This document shows positions 17,509 through 26,919 of a stretch of 64,000 bases of DNA, piece by piece. A program made the translations under genes and the position numbers. Numbering within the stretch: the first letter of the stretch is position 1; each line of letters begins with the position of its first letter. The DNA is from Aidingimonas halophila. Its GTDB lineage: Bacteria; Pseudomonadota; Gammaproteobacteria; Pseudomonadales; Halomonadaceae. The stretch covers positions 124,001 to 188,000 of the forward strand of contig NZ_FNNI01000004.1 of NCBI RefSeq assembly GCF_900106955.1. The letters run 5' to 3'. The notes beneath the pieces are model-generated. The model did not search any database. It was not told the DNA's origin and worked only from the letters and a program-made list of their open reading frames with translations.

Positions 17509-19328
17509 CGTGCCCCCGAAGACATTGAATGATCGGGTGCTCTGGTGGTGACCTCTTCATCGGCTTCGTATAGCGTTTCCAATTCCCGAGCTGCTTCCTG
17601 AACGGTCTGGATCTGTTTCTTCTCGTTGCCGAACACTTCTAGCTGACGCAACAGGGCCTGTTCATCGTGGGGGCGGAAGGTATCGATGGTGTGTTGCGCC
17701 TTGTCGGGTGCAATTCCCAGCTCGATCAACACATCCCGAGTCAGTTCCAGGCTGGCCGGCAACAGCTCCCGGATCAGGTGGGATACACCCGCCCGCATGA
17801 GCAACTGGGCATGGTAGCGATTGCGTGCCCGGGCATAGATCTTCAAGTGTGGAAACTGCCGCTGAACGCGTTCGACGATGCGCATGGAAGGTTCGATATC
17901 GCCCACGGCGATGACCAGCACTCGCGCCTTGTCGGCGCCGGCGGCACGCAACAGGTCGATACGCGAGGCATCACCGAAATAGACCTTGTTGCCGTATCGA
18001 CGGACGAATTCGACGTGGTCGGCATTGATATCGAGTACGGTATAGGGAATCTTCAGGCCCTGTAGTGCACGGCCCATGATCTGGCCGAAGCGACCGAATC
18101 CGGCGATGATGATTTGCGGCGACTCATCCTCGGGCCGGTCATAGTTTGGTTGAGAATGCGGCTTGCGGAACAGCGGGCGAATCCAGCGAGCGTGGATCAT
18201 GAACAGTACCGGCGTTGTCGCCATGGAGAGCGATACGACCAACACCAGCAAGTTGACCAGGTCGTCAGCCAACAAGGCCGCTGCACCGGCTGCCGTGAGT
18301 AGTACGAAGGCGAACTCGCCGCCTTGTGACAGCAACATGCCGAGATTCAGTGCATCACGCCAGCTGCTGCCGAATAGACGTGCTGCCAGCACCATGCTGA
18401 GGCCTTTGGTGAGCAGCAGGACAAGCGTCAGGCCGCCAATCATGAGCGGTGCACTGCCGAGAAGATCGATTTGCGCCGTCATCCCTACCGCCATGAAGAA
18501 CAGTCCGAGCAGCAAACCGCGAAACGGTTCGATATCAGCTTCGATGTTATGACGGTATTCGGAGTCCGCCAGCAGCACCCCGGCAATGAAGGCACCAAGC
18601 GCCATGGAGAGTCCGGCGAGCTCCATCAGGAGTGCCGCACCGATAACCACCAGCAGTGCTGTGCCGGCGAAGACTTCGCGACTCTGGGTGCCGGCTGCCA
18701 GCCGGAACAACGGGCGCAACAGGTAACGTCCGCCGATGATCAGGCCGGCAAACGCGCCAGTGGAGATGACCATCTCATGGATCAATGGCATGAGGCCGTT
18801 GGCCATCAGCGAATCGGTAGCCAGAATCGGAATGGCGGCCAGTACCGGAATCGCCGCCAGGTCCTGGAACAGCAACAGGGCGAACGCGTTGCGGCCATGA
18901 CGGGTCTGTAATTCCTTACGCTCCCCCAGGAGGTGCAGTACCAGAGGGGTCGAGCACAACCCCAGACTGAAGCCGACCACAAGTGATGCGACGGGTGGCA
19001 AGCCTAGCGACCAGGCGCCGAGGGACAGCAACAGGGTGGTGATGGCGACCTGGAGGGTGCCAAAACCGAAGACGGTTTTGCGCATGACCTTCAGCCGCGC
19101 AGGTTTGAGCTCCAGACCGATCACGAACAACAGGAAGACGATACCGACCTGGGAAAATTGCAGGACGCCTTCAGCATCGGGTACCAGACCCAGGAGGGAT
19201 GGGCCGATGACGACACCCGCCACCAGATAGCCGAGCACCTCACCCAGGCCGAGCCATTTGAATATCGGGACGATAAGTATCGCCGCTGCCAGGAAAATCA
19301 GGATATTGAGTAGCAGATCGATAGCCAC
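17496..19328 (-). CDS. CPA2-family monovalent cation:proton antiporter, KefB/KefC-like
   Basis: 610 residues. N-terminal part (about residues 1-380) has some 12 transmembrane segments of the Na+/H+ exchanger fold, e.g. AAILIVPIFKWLGLGEVLGY and FSLGLCSTPLVLHLLGERKE. A TrkA-N/RCK domain follows (about 410-525; IIIAGFGRFGQIMGRALQGL, GDASRIDLLRAAGADKARVL), which in KefB/KefC binds NAD(H) and glutathione adducts. Likely function is K+ efflux or Na+/H+ exchange for pH and electrophile protection. Start is GTG at 19328 with an excellent AAGGAGAG. It stands alone, convergent with the helicase. No KefF/KefG ancillary subunit lies adjacent, so glutathione gating cannot be assumed. Confidence 0.88.
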   Translation of the reverse strand: MAIDLLLNILIFLAAAILIVPIFKWLGLGEVLGYLVAGVVIGPSLLGLVPDAEGVLQFSQVGIVFLLFVIGLELKPARLKVMRKTVFGFGTLQVAITTLLLSLGAWSLGLPPVASLVVGFSLGLCSTPLVLHLLGERKELQTRHGRNAFALLLFQDLAAIPVLAAIPILATDSLMANGLMPLIHEMVISTGAFAGLIIGGRYLLRPLFRLAAGTQSREVFAGTALLVVIGAALLMELAGLSMALGAFIAGVLLADSEYRHNIEADIEPFRGLLLGLFFMAVGMTAQIDLLGSAPLMIGGLTLVLLLTKGLSMVLAARLFGSSWRDALNLGMLLSQGGEFAFVLLTAAGAAALLADDLVNLLVLVVSLSMATTPVLFMIHARWIRPLFRKPHSQPNYDRPEDESPQIIIAGFGRFGQIMGRALQGLKIPYTVLDINADHVEFVRRYGNKVYFGDASRIDLLRAAGADKARVLVIAVGDIEPSMRIVERVQRQFPHLKIYARARNRYHAQLLMRAGVSHLIRELLPASLELTRDVLIELGIAPDKAQHTIDTFRPHDEQALLRQLEVFGNEKKQIQTVQEAARELETLYEADEEVTTRAPDHSMSSGARHET

Positions 19329-19505
19329 TGAGACTCTCCTTCAGTCAACGGGATCCCCTGAGGCGATTAGTGAGGACGGGGGAGAATTCTACCTCAGGTT
19401 GTCGCCTCCGTACCTAGCAAAAGATGGGCCAGGTATCGTCGGCAGAGTTAACTGCTATGCTGAACAAGCGCGGGATAACCTCTCTACGGCATAAGGAGTA
19501 TGCTC

Positions 19506-19685
19506 ATGGGAATCGAAGTGAGTGGTCTGCTGGGCCTGGTCTGGTTGATCATCATCATCTGGGCGATAGTCAAGACCGCCAAGAGTGCAGCGGGTACGCT
19601 CGCCAAAGTGATCTGGATCGTGGTGCTGCTGGTCTTCCCCCTGGTCGGTCTGATCATCTGGCTGCTTTTTGGACCCAAAGGCTAG
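19506..19685 (+). CDS. Small PLDc_N-like inner membrane protein
   Basis: 59 residues with two hydrophobic helices (VSGLLGLVWLIIIIWAIVKT and LAKVIWIVVLLVFPLVGLII) and the C-terminal WLLFGPKG. This is the phospholipase D-nuclease N-terminal (PLDc_N) domain architecture on its own: two transmembrane helices with no catalytic domain. AAGGAG at 19493-19498 is 7 bases from ATG 19506, so I choose it over ATG 19500, which is too close. Role unknown; in other bacteria such small proteins are membrane-stress-related or unassigned. Confidence 0.7.
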   Translation: MGIEVSGLLGLVWLIIIIWAIVKTAKSAAGTLAKVIWIVVLLVFPLVGLIIWLLFGPKG

Positions 19686-19686
19686 C

Positions 19687-19741
19687 GTCGCTCGAAATAG
19701 CGACACGACGACAAGAGCGAGGCACCGACCTCGCCCTTGTC
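19687..19741. terminator. Double hairpin between convergent small genes
   Basis: Two stems follow each other. First, GTCGCT/AGCGAC (19687-19692 and 19699-19704). Second, a longer stem GACAAG-A-GCGAGG / CCTCGC-C-CTTGTC (19710-19722 and 19729-19741), with one A:C mismatch and a CACCGA loop. They lie between the PLDc_N-like gene (+) and the 49-residue ORF (-), which is the position of a shared terminator. There is no T-run, so it may be a weak or Rho-assisted terminator. Confidence 0.5.
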
Positions 19742-19778
19742 ATGGGTCGGGATGTCGTAGATCAGGGAAGTGCGGTAA

Positions 19779-19928
19779 TTATCGCGAGGGATCCCTGTAG
19801 TGCCCGGGGATCTTGAGCTTTTCTCCGTTAGGCAGATCACGAACCTGCGTCGGTACATAAATGCGTTTGATGACGCTCTTCGGTTTGTTCATGTCCTGCT
19901 CTTCTCTTGAGTCTCCTTGATGGCTCAT
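19779..19928 (-). CDS. Unrecognised small protein of 49 residues
   Basis: An ORF of 50 codons from ATG 19928 to TAA 19779. It is the first ATG after an in-frame stop, with AGGA at 9 bases before it. A second ATG at 19892 would give 37 residues. The product is basic: MSHQGDSREEQD, then MNKPKSVIKRIYVPTQVRD, then LPNGEKLKIPGHYRDPSR. The codons look ordinary for this genome and a paired-hairpin region lies at its 3' side, opposite the PLDc_N-like gene. I do not recognise a domain. I judge it more likely real than not, because of its in-frame length, ribosome-binding site and convergent arrangement, but a search would be needed. Confidence 0.5.
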   Translation of the reverse strand: MSHQGDSREEQDMNKPKSVIKRIYVPTQVRDLPNGEKLKIPGHYRDPSR

Positions 19929-20330
19929 GGCATTTCATCCTGATCCTGTGCGACACACCGGTGTCCCGGTCGGTGGCGCTGGTGGTGACAGCGTCGAGCA
20001 TCGCAGAAGGGGGCTCGACACGTTTACGTACCGATGGCAGAAATTCTGCGCTCATGATGTGGGGACATGCAAGTACCCGCCTGGTCTTGATCCATGGCGA
20101 GTATCAATAGATGAGAGTGCTGGTGCTTATACGGTCTGATCCGGGATCTCTCCTCGGTGAGGTTCTGTGATTTTCGGTATCTTCGGTTATCATTCGCTAA
20201 CATGGTGAAAGGTTTGGACGTGTCGTGACAAACATGGTCCATTAAGATGACGCCAGGCACTGGCCGGATACATTGTCACTTTCTGTGTCGGTGTCAACCA
20301 CTGATGTGCAATAGGGATGGACACAAAAGG
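19929..20330. other. Non-coding stretch before the rstA-like gene
   Basis: About 400 bases without a credible gene. It should hold the promoter of the minus-strand small ORF (just right of 19928) and the promoter of the response regulator. Only small, mutually overlapping short frames occur on both strands. A short CCTC-GGT-GAGG hairpin lies near 20153. I see no convincing -35/-10 pair or RNA gene. Confidence 0.5.
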
Positions 20331-21044
20331 ATGGATGATAGCTTGGGTAGCAATGACCGGGATCATGTGCTCATCATCGAAGATGACGAGCGTTTGGCGA
20401 GCCTGACCAAGGATTACCTGGAATCGAACGATTTTCAGGTGACGGTGGAAGCGGATGGGGCGCGTGGTGTCGAGCGTATCATTGAACTGCAGCCCAGTCT
20501 GGTGATCCTCGACTTGATGCTGCCTGGTGAGGATGGTTTGTCGATATGTCGCCGTGCCCGCCACGAATACGCCGGGCCGATTCTGATGCTGACAGCGCGA
20601 ACCGATGACATGGACCAGGTTCTCGGTCTCGAGATGGGGGCCGATGATTATGTGCCGAAGCCGGTGCAGCCACGTGTGCTTCTGGCGCGTATGCGGGCAC
20701 TGATGCGGCGCAGCGAGCCCGGTGATGGCAGCGGGGATGTCCGGTTGACGTTTGGTAACCTGGTGATCGACAGCGCGACCCGCGAGGCGTGGCTGGAAAA
20801 CGAACGTATCGATCTTACCAGCGCGGAATTCGACCTGTTGTGGCTCCTCGCCAGTCATGCCGGCCATGTCTTGACGCGGGAAGACATCTTCTCGCAATTG
20901 CGCGGTATCAAATATGATGGCCAGGATCGTTCCATCGACGTGCGCGTTTCCCGTATTCGTCCCAAGATCGGTGACGATCCCAATCAGCCACATCGTATCA
21001 AGACGGTGCGTAGCAAGGGCTATCTGTTCGTCAAGGATGCTTGA
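20331..21044 (+). CDS. rstA: OmpR-family response regulator, RstA-like
   Basis: 237 residues. Receiver domain residues about 12-125: acidic pocket E17/D18/D19, phosphorylation site D61 in VILDLMLPGEDG, and the switch lysine in ADDYVPKPVQP. OmpR-type winged-helix DNA-binding domain in the C-terminal half with EFDLLWLLASHAGHVLTRED, KYDGQDRSIDVRVSRIRPKI and IKTVRSKGYLFVKD; this matches the RstA sequence pattern. ATG 20331 directly follows AAAAGG. Earlier in-frame ATGs lack a better site, and the family start begins close to the receiver. It overlaps rstB by 1 base. RstA responds to stress and acid/metal signals in enterics; targets here are unknown. Confidence 0.88.
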   Translation: MDDSLGSNDRDHVLIIEDDERLASLTKDYLESNDFQVTVEADGARGVERIIELQPSLVILDLMLPGEDGLSICRRARHEYAGPILMLTARTDDMDQVLGLEMGADDYVPKPVQPRVLLARMRALMRRSEPGDGSGDVRLTFGNLVIDSATREAWLENERIDLTSAEFDLLWLLASHAGHVLTREDIFSQLRGIKYDGQDRSIDVRVSRIRPKIGDDPNQPHRIKTVRSKGYLFVKDA

Positions 21045-22684
21045 TGGACGCCATCAGCGGCCTGTTTCGTCGTCTCTTTGCCGAGAGCACCTTCCTGCGT
21101 GTTTATGTGCTGATGGCGCTGGCTCTGGTCGTGACGTTACTGCTGATGCTGGCGGGGTTCACACTGGTCGATCAGGTGCGGCGCGAGCACTATCGCCAGC
21201 AACTGGCGACGGCTCCCATGATGATGCTGGCACAACGACTGTCGGCGTTGCCCGCTGAAGAGCGACGGTCGTGGCTGACCGAACAGGCGGAGCAATTGGA
21301 CATTCATTTGGCATTGGTGTCCGCTGAAACATTGTCACTTGGCTATTTCGGGCGTGAACGGTTGCGCGAGGGCCAGGTGCTGGTCGACACCAGCCCGTCG
21401 GATGGCTGGCAACTCCGCAAACGACTGCCTGATGACGATACGGTCCTGGTTGCCGAATTGGGTGGATTGAATGAACGCCATCTCCGGGGGCTGACAGCCA
21501 TTTTCGTCGAATGGTTGAGCGGCGCCGATGAAAAGAAGCGTCTGCAACGCGTGGAATCCCTGTCACAATACGACCTCGAGATACAACTCGATGACAGTCC
21601 GCCCGAGGATATCGACGAACGGCAGCTATCTCGTCTTGATGACGGTGACATCATCATCCGTCTGCTTCCGGAACGTCGTGGTATGTCGCTGTATTCCCGG
21701 TTACCCGGTGAATCCGCAGAACATCAATGGTTGCAGATCGGGCCGGTTGATGCTTTTGAACCCATGCCGCTCTCGCTACTGCTGGTGCTGTTGCTGGTTA
21801 TGCTGGTGGTGTTGACCGGGACGATCTATTTGATCATCCGCAGTGTCGAGGATCGTATGGCCCGTCTGGAGCAGGCGGCGTCACGTATCGCCGGGGGGCA
21901 TTTGGATACCCGTGTCAAAGTGGAGAGCGGCGATTTCCTCGGGCGGCTGGGCATGGCTTTCAACGGCATGGCATCGCAAGTCCAGTCGCTATTGCGCGCT
22001 CAGCAGGAAATGATTCGCGCGGTTTCGCATGAGTTGCGCACCCCGGTAGCGCGCATCCGTTTTGCCGTGCAGATGGTCGAAGACATGAGCGATGATTCTG
22101 CCGTGCAACGCCAACTCAAAGGCATCGATAATGATATCGATGAACTCGATAATCTCATCGATGAAATTCTGACCTATGCGCGTCTGGGCAGTGATCAAGC
22201 GCATGGTATCGTACTGCATACCGAATTGCTGGACTGCCGGGCCATGGCCGAGCGGGTCGTCGAGGCGCTGGCAGGGTTGCATGGTCATCTCACCCTCAGT
22301 ATTGCCGGTGATCAAGAAGCAGAAGCCGTGGCCGAGCCACGCTATCTGCAACGGGCGTTACAGAATCTGGTGGCCAATGCCTGTCGCCATGCCAGCTCAC
22401 GTGTCGTGATCCGTCTTCAGGTCGATCAGCGTGCGGTACGCATTGATGTGGAGGATGACGGCCCCGGTGTGCCGGAAGCCGATCGTGCAGAGGTGTTCAA
22501 ACCTTTCGCCCGTCTCGATGACAGCCGGACCCGACGCTCCGGTGGCTATGGCCTGGGCCTGTCGATCGTACAGAAAATCATGGCCTGGCATGGTGGTAGC
22601 GTGCTGGTCGACGACAGTCCGGAACTGGGAGGAGCACGTTTCAGTCTTCTGCTACCGGTTCAGGGGCAGGTGTCGCGTGGCTGA
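21044..22684 (+). CDS. rstB: Sensor histidine kinase, RstB-like
   Basis: 546 residues, overlapping the TGA of rstA in TGATG. N-terminal transmembrane segment (VLMALALVVTLLLMLAGFTL, residues about 20-45), a periplasmic sensor of about 190 residues, a second membrane segment (PLSLLLVLLLVMLVVLTGTI), a HAMP domain (ARLEQAASRIAGGHLDTRVK), then the kinase core. Phospho-accepting H329 in RAVSHELRTPVARI, N-box NLVANACRHASS, G1 VEDDGPGVPEADR and G2 GGYGLGLSIVQKIM are all seen, so it looks active as kinase and phosphatase. The start is ATG 21044, with TTG 21041 less likely. Confidence 0.9.
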   Translation: MDAISGLFRRLFAESTFLRVYVLMALALVVTLLLMLAGFTLVDQVRREHYRQQLATAPMMMLAQRLSALPAEERRSWLTEQAEQLDIHLALVSAETLSLGYFGRERLREGQVLVDTSPSDGWQLRKRLPDDDTVLVAELGGLNERHLRGLTAIFVEWLSGADEKKRLQRVESLSQYDLEIQLDDSPPEDIDERQLSRLDDGDIIIRLLPERRGMSLYSRLPGESAEHQWLQIGPVDAFEPMPLSLLLVLLLVMLVVLTGTIYLIIRSVEDRMARLEQAASRIAGGHLDTRVKVESGDFLGRLGMAFNGMASQVQSLLRAQQEMIRAVSHELRTPVARIRFAVQMVEDMSDDSAVQRQLKGIDNDIDELDNLIDEILTYARLGSDQAHGIVLHTELLDCRAMAERVVEALAGLHGHLTLSIAGDQEAEAVAEPRYLQRALQNLVANACRHASSRVVIRLQVDQRAVRIDVEDDGPGVPEADRAEVFKPFARLDDSRTRRSGGYGLGLSIVQKIMAWHGGSVLVDDSPELGGARFSLLLPVQGQVSRG

Positions 22685-22691
22685 ACAGCGG

Positions 22692-23606
22692 TCATGCGGG
22701 CTTGATCCCCTCGAGCACGGCGAAAGAGGTTTCCCTGGCTGTACGCAGGAAATCATCCATCCAGGGCAGTTCCCGGCTTTCCTCCCTGACGGCGGCGAAT
22801 AATGTGCTCCACATGCCGTCTTCGCCCAGTGCCACGGCGCGAACGTAATCCCGCTCCAGATATTCCGTCAGTGCCCAGTTGGGCAGGGCGCAGACTCCAC
22901 GGCCGCTGGCCACCAGTTGCATCATCATTAGCGTGAGTTCCGCCGTGCGGACCTCCTTGGGTCGAATGCCTGCCGGGTCGAGAAACTGGCTGAATACATC
23001 CAGTCGGGAATGTTCGACCGGATAGGTGATCAAGGTTTCATTGGTCAACTCGTCGGGAGTGACATACGAGGCGCCGGCTAGTCGGTGCCGTTTGGCCACG
23101 GCCAGCAGCCCCTCATAACGGAACAATGGCTCATAGTGAATGCCGGCAATGGGTTGGGGGTCGGCAGTGATCACCAGGTCGAGTTGCTCCCGACTCAAGG
23201 CGGGCAACGGATCGAAGTTATGGCCGCTGGGAATATCGACCTCGACTTCCGGCCAATGGTTGCGGAAGTCGTCGATGGTCGGCATTAACCACTGGAAGCA
23301 GCTATGACATTCGATGGCCATGTGCAGCCGACCTTGTTCGTTGCCGGCGAGTCTTGCCAGGTCGCGTTCGGCCAGGCGTACCTGGGGCAGGATCTGCTCC
23401 GCCAGTGCCAGTAACCGTTGCCCGGCGCGAGTGAACTCAACCGGCCTCGTTTTACGCAGGAACAAGGGGTTGCCGAGACGATCCTCCAGATCCTTGAGCT
23501 GGTGAGACAGCGCCGACTGAGTCAAATGGACTCGTTCGGCGGCCTCGACCAGGGAGCCGGCGTCCCGGAGAGCGACCAGGGTGCGTAGATGGCGTAACTC
23601 GAGCAT
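22692..23606 (-). CDS. metR: LysR-type regulator MetR
   Basis: 304 residues. N-terminal winged helix-turn-helix (MLELRHLRTLVALRDAGSLV, AAERVHLTQSALSHQLKDLE) followed by a periplasmic-binding-protein-like effector domain. MetR activates metE and other methionine genes in response to homocysteine in enteric bacteria. The divergent metE gene and a MetR-type box between them identify it. ATG 23606 is the natural start. It is convergent with rstB, with a 7-base gap. Confidence 0.92.
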   Translation of the reverse strand: MLELRHLRTLVALRDAGSLVEAAERVHLTQSALSHQLKDLEDRLGNPLFLRKTRPVEFTRAGQRLLALAEQILPQVRLAERDLARLAGNEQGRLHMAIECHSCFQWLMPTIDDFRNHWPEVEVDIPSGHNFDPLPALSREQLDLVITADPQPIAGIHYEPLFRYEGLLAVAKRHRLAGASYVTPDELTNETLITYPVEHSRLDVFSQFLDPAGIRPKEVRTAELTLMMMQLVASGRGVCALPNWALTEYLERDYVRAVALGEDGMWSTLFAAVREESRELPWMDDFLRTARETSFAVLEGIKPA

Positions 23607-23612
23607 ATTTTA

Positions 23613-23625
23613 TGAGTGGTTCTCA
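23613..23625. promoter_or_regulatory. MetR-type binding site between metR and metE
   Basis: TGAG-TGGTT-CTCA is a perfect 4+4 inverted repeat with a 5-base centre, matching the MetR pattern TGAA-N5-TTCA except for the inner base of each arm. It begins 6 bases from the metR start and lies about 115 bases before metE, fitting shared control of both genes. The remaining part of this 134-bp region is AT-rich, and I see no cobalamin riboswitch. Confidence 0.6.
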
Positions 23626-23740
23626 AGTTGATGATTAGTTAATTTAGTTTGATTCACTTGGTCAGGCCAGCGAGACTCTGCCCATGATTCGACGCGAACT
23701 GTCGCCTCATTGTATCTGTTCCTCACGCAAAGGAATAATC

Positions 23741-26026
23741 ATGACGTTGTCCCATACTCTCGGCTATCCGCGCATTGGCGCGAATCGCGAACTCAAGAAG
23801 GCGACCGAAGCCTATTGGAAAGGCGAGATCGATCGTGACGCGCTGGAAAAAGCGGGGGCGGATTTGCGTGCCCGACACTGGAAAGCGCAACGTGACGCGG
23901 GTCTTGACTGGGTAACGGTCGGTGATTTCGCATTCTACGATCAAGTATTGAATATGTCCGTACTGCTGGGTGCGGTACCTGCCAGATTCGGCCACCATGA
24001 CGGAGAGGTCGATCTCGACACCGCTTTCCGCATGGCTCGTGGCCGTGCGCCCACCGGGACACCGGCTGCGGCCTGTGAAATGACCAAGTATTTCGATACC
24101 AATTATCACTACCTGGTGCCTGAGCTACATGCGGATCAATCGTTTGGATTGTCATCCGAGCGTCTATTCGATGAGGTCGATGAAGCGATGGCTGCCGGTC
24201 ACCCAGTCAAGGTCTCCCTGTTAGGGCCGCTGACCTGGCTCTGGTTGGGCAAGGCCAAGAACGAAGGGCTCGATCGCTTGTCCTTGCTCGATGCCATACT
24301 GCCCGTCTATGGCGAAATTCTGACCCGGCTCTCGGAACAAGGCGTAGAGTGGGTCCAGCTCGATGAACCGGCGCTGGTCCAGGATCTGCCGCAGGACTGG
24401 AAGCAAGCGTTCGAAGCGGCTTATAACCAGTTACAGTCAGCGCCGGTCAAACGTCTGGTGGCCACCTATTTCGGGGGGCTGGGCGATAACCTGCAATTGG
24501 CTGTGGGATTGCCGGTCGATGGGCTGCACATCGATGCCGCGCGCGACCCGGAACAGTTGCCGAAGGTGATCGATAACTTGCCGGCCTACAAGGTGCTGTC
24601 GGTAGGCGCCATCGATGGTCGCAATATCTGGCGTGCGGATCTGGCGACGCTACGGGACATCCTCGCCGATGCCCGGTCTCGGCTGGGCGAGCGCCTTTGG
24701 CTGGCACCAAGTTGTTCGTTGCTGCATGTGCCCGTCGACCTCGACGCCGAGGCCAGGCTTGACGGGGAGCTCAAGAGTTGGCTGGCGTTCGCTCGCCAGA
24801 AGCTGGACGAGGTCGTCACACTGTCGCATCTGCTCGATGAGGCGCCCACCAGTGAGGACGAGGCACGCCTGGAAGCGGCCAACCAGGCATGGGAATCGCG
24901 TCGTTCGTCAACTCGTATCCACAAGGTGGCGGTTGCCGAGCGGCTCAAGGCGGTCAGGGAAGCCGATGCTCAGCGTCCGGCGCCCTATGCCGAGCGCGCC
25001 AAGGCACAACACCGTGTTCTGGATCTCCCGCTGTTTCCGACCACCACCATCGGATCCTTCCCGCAGACCAACGAGATTCGTACCGCCAGACGCGATTTCA
25101 AGGTCGGCAAGCTCGGTCGTGAGGATTATGAAGCCCGCATGCGCGAGGAGATCGCTGATGCTGTGGCCCGTCAGGAGGCGCTCGGGTTGGATCTGCTGGT
25201 TCATGGCGAAGCCGAGCGCAATGACATGGTCGAGTATTTCGGTGAACTGCTCGAAGGATTCGCCTTCACACAGTATGGCTGGGTGCAGAGTTACGGCTCA
25301 CGCTGTGTCAAACCGCCGATCATTTTTGGTGATGTGAGCCGTCCGGCATCGATGACGGTGCGTTGGAGTGAGTTCGCCCAGGCCCAGACCGACAAGCCGA
25401 TGAAAGGGATGCTGACGGGGCCGGTCACCATTCTGCAATGGTCATTCGTGCGTGACGATCAACCGCGTGAAACCACCTGCCGGCAAATCGCTCTGGCATT
25501 GCGGGATGAAGTCGCCGACCTGGAGGCGGCCGGCATTCCGGCGGTTCAGATCGATGAACCCGCGTTGCGTGAAGGCCTGCCACTTCGTCAGGCACAGTGG
25601 CAGTCGTATCTGGACTGGGCAGTGACCTGTTTCCGGTTATCGGCTTCGGTAGCCCGCAGCGAGACACAGGTCCACACCCATATGTGTTACTCCGAATTCA
25701 ACGACATCATCGATTCGATTGCCGCGCTGGATGCTGATGTCATTACCATCGAGACGTCACGTTCCGACATGGAGCTGCTCGATGCATTCCAGGACTTCCA
25801 GTATCCGAATGAAATCGGTCCGGGGGTCTATGACATCCATTCACCGAATATTCCCGAGGTGTCATGGATGGTGCAACTCATGGAAAAGGCGGCAGAACGG
25901 ATTCCCGCCGAACGCTTATGGGTCAATCCTGACTGTGGCTTGAAAACTCGTGCTTGGGACGAAGTCGAGCCGGCCTTGGCCAACATGGTTGAAGCCGCCA
26001 GAGAGCTGCGTCGGCGACATGGTTGA
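23741..26026 (+). CDS. metE: Cobalamin-independent methionine synthase
   Basis: 761 residues (E. coli MetE is 753). It transfers a methyl group from 5-methyltetrahydropteroyltri-glutamate to homocysteine in the cytoplasm. Seen: the N-terminal half beginning [20 protein letters not shown], the linker, and the C-terminal catalytic barrel with [20 protein letters not shown], the zinc ligands His and Cys in [12 protein letters not shown] and the last Cys in [12 protein letters not shown] 23741 follows AAAGGAATAATC; an ATG 57 bases earlier has no family-like extension. Expression is likely set by MetR from the divergent promoter. A clear terminator follows. Confidence 0.97.
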   Translation: MTLSHTLGYPRIGANRELKKATEAYWKGEIDRDALEKAGADLRARHWKAQRDAGLDWVTVGDFAFYDQVLNMSVLLGAVPARFGHHDGEVDLDTAFRMARGRAPTGTPAAACEMTKYFDTNYHYLVPELHADQSFGLSSERLFDEVDEAMAAGHPVKVSLLGPLTWLWLGKAKNEGLDRLSLLDAILPVYGEILTRLSEQGVEWVQLDEPALVQDLPQDWKQAFEAAYNQLQSAPVKRLVATYFGGLGDNLQLAVGLPVDGLHIDAARDPEQLPKVIDNLPAYKVLSVGAIDGRNIWRADLATLRDILADARSRLGERLWLAPSCSLLHVPVDLDAEARLDGELKSWLAFARQKLDEVVTLSHLLDEAPTSEDEARLEAANQAWESRRSSTRIHKVAVAERLKAVREADAQRPAPYAERAKAQHRVLDLPLFPTTTIGSFPQTNEIRTARRDFKVGKLGREDYEARMREEIADAVARQEALGLDLLVHGEAERNDMVEYFGELLEGFAFTQYGWVQSYGSRCVKPPIIFGDVSRPASMTVRWSEFAQAQTDKPMKGMLTGPVTILQWSFVRDDQPRETTCRQIALALRDEVADLEAAGIPAVQIDEPALREGLPLRQAQWQSYLDWAVTCFRLSASVARSETQVHTHMCYSEFNDIIDSIAALDADVITIETSRSDMELLDAFQDFQYPNEIGPGVYDIHSPNIPEVSWMVQLMEKAAERIPAERLWVNPDCGLKTRAWDEVEPALANMVEAARELRRRHG

Positions 26027-26098
26027 TTGGGCATGGCCGAAAAACCACCTGCTGCGTCCGTAGGTGCCGGGCATGTCACTCGGTACCTGTTATTATAG

Positions 26099-26124
26099 GG
26101 GCTCAAGGAGAGCCCTTTTTTTTG
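26099..26124 (+). terminator. Rho-independent terminator after metE
   Basis: Stem GGGCTC (26100-26105) and GAGCCC (26111-26116) around an AAGGA loop, followed by eight T at 26117-26124. It ends metE transcription 75 bases past the stop and just before the next gene's ribosome-binding site. Confidence 0.92.
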
Positions 26125-26140
26125 GTCGCAAGGAGCCCGT

Positions 26141-26914
26141 ATGCCGTCAACAACTGTTGTCAATGTCGTTCCATGGTTTCTGGTAGCCAGTCTGGTGCTG
26201 GGTGGATGCGCTACCTCGAGTGATGAAAGGTCATCGACGCCGGAGGTCGGTGTCCGGGATCTTACCCCCCAGAATCCGGAAGCGCGGGAGGAGCCCACTG
26301 TCACCGAGCAAGCCCCCTTGCTGCCGTCTGCTTTCTTCCCTGGTGATGCGGAGGAGTTCGTGGCCTGGAACTGTTCCCCGGCCCAGGACCTGGTGTCGGC
26401 ATTCCCGACGGACGAGATGCGGCTCTGGTCGGGGCAAGGATTCCAGCGTCTCGAGCCCGCCGTGGTTGCCAGCGGGGCGCGTTATGCCAAGGATGATCTC
26501 AGTTTCTGGAACAAGGGAGATGAGGCGGTCGTGGAAAGTGACAATGGTCGGCTCGACTGCGAAGCGGCCATGTCTCGTGATGTCCTGACTCGCGCTGAAC
26601 GTCCCGGGGTGATGTTTCATGGCCGAGGCAATGAGCCGGGCTGGACGGTGCGGCTGGCACATGATGTACCCGAACTCACGTTGGTGCTCGACTATGGTGA
26701 ACGCGAGTTGACCCTGCCTTATCGTATCGAATCCCTGGATAACGAAGCGGGTCGTGTCGAGCTGTCCAGTGGCCGGAGTGATGAGCCATTCGAGTTATCG
26801 CTTCAGGCACGTGCCTGTCGGGACGACATGAGTGGTCAGCCTTTTCCGGTGCGGGTGATCCTGGAGATGGATGATCGGACCTACCGGGGCTGCGGGCAGG
26901 GCATCGCACCTTGA
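26141..26914 (+). CDS. Putative lipoprotein with MliC-like lysozyme-inhibitor domain
   Basis: 257 residues with a signal peptide and lipobox LVLGGC (C23), so probably an outer- or inner-membrane lipoprotein. After a linker, residues about 65-140 carry the MliC fold pattern: WNCSPAQDL, a GARYAKDDLSFWNKGDEAVVE stretch and paired cysteines; MliC proteins inhibit C-type lysozymes in the periplasm. The C-terminal 100 residues (FHGRGNEPGWTVRL ... YRGCGQGIAP) look like the COG3650-type membrane-lipoprotein domain, so this may be a fusion of two domains. AAGGAG precedes ATG 26141. The domain calls are by pattern memory and need a profile search. Confidence 0.65.
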   Translation: MPSTTVVNVVPWFLVASLVLGGCATSSDERSSTPEVGVRDLTPQNPEAREEPTVTEQAPLLPSAFFPGDAEEFVAWNCSPAQDLVSAFPTDEMRLWSGQGFQRLEPAVVASGARYAKDDLSFWNKGDEAVVESDNGRLDCEAAMSRDVLTRAERPGVMFHGRGNEPGWTVRLAHDVPELTLVLDYGERELTLPYRIESLDNEAGRVELSSGRSDEPFELSLQARACRDDMSGQPFPVRVILEMDDRTYRGCGQGIAP

Positions 26915-26919
26915 CGAAG

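Noticed and set aside
23607-23740. Cobalamin riboswitch upstream of metE
   Set aside because: The 134-bp region is too short and lacks a B12-box-like element; a MetR box explains control better.
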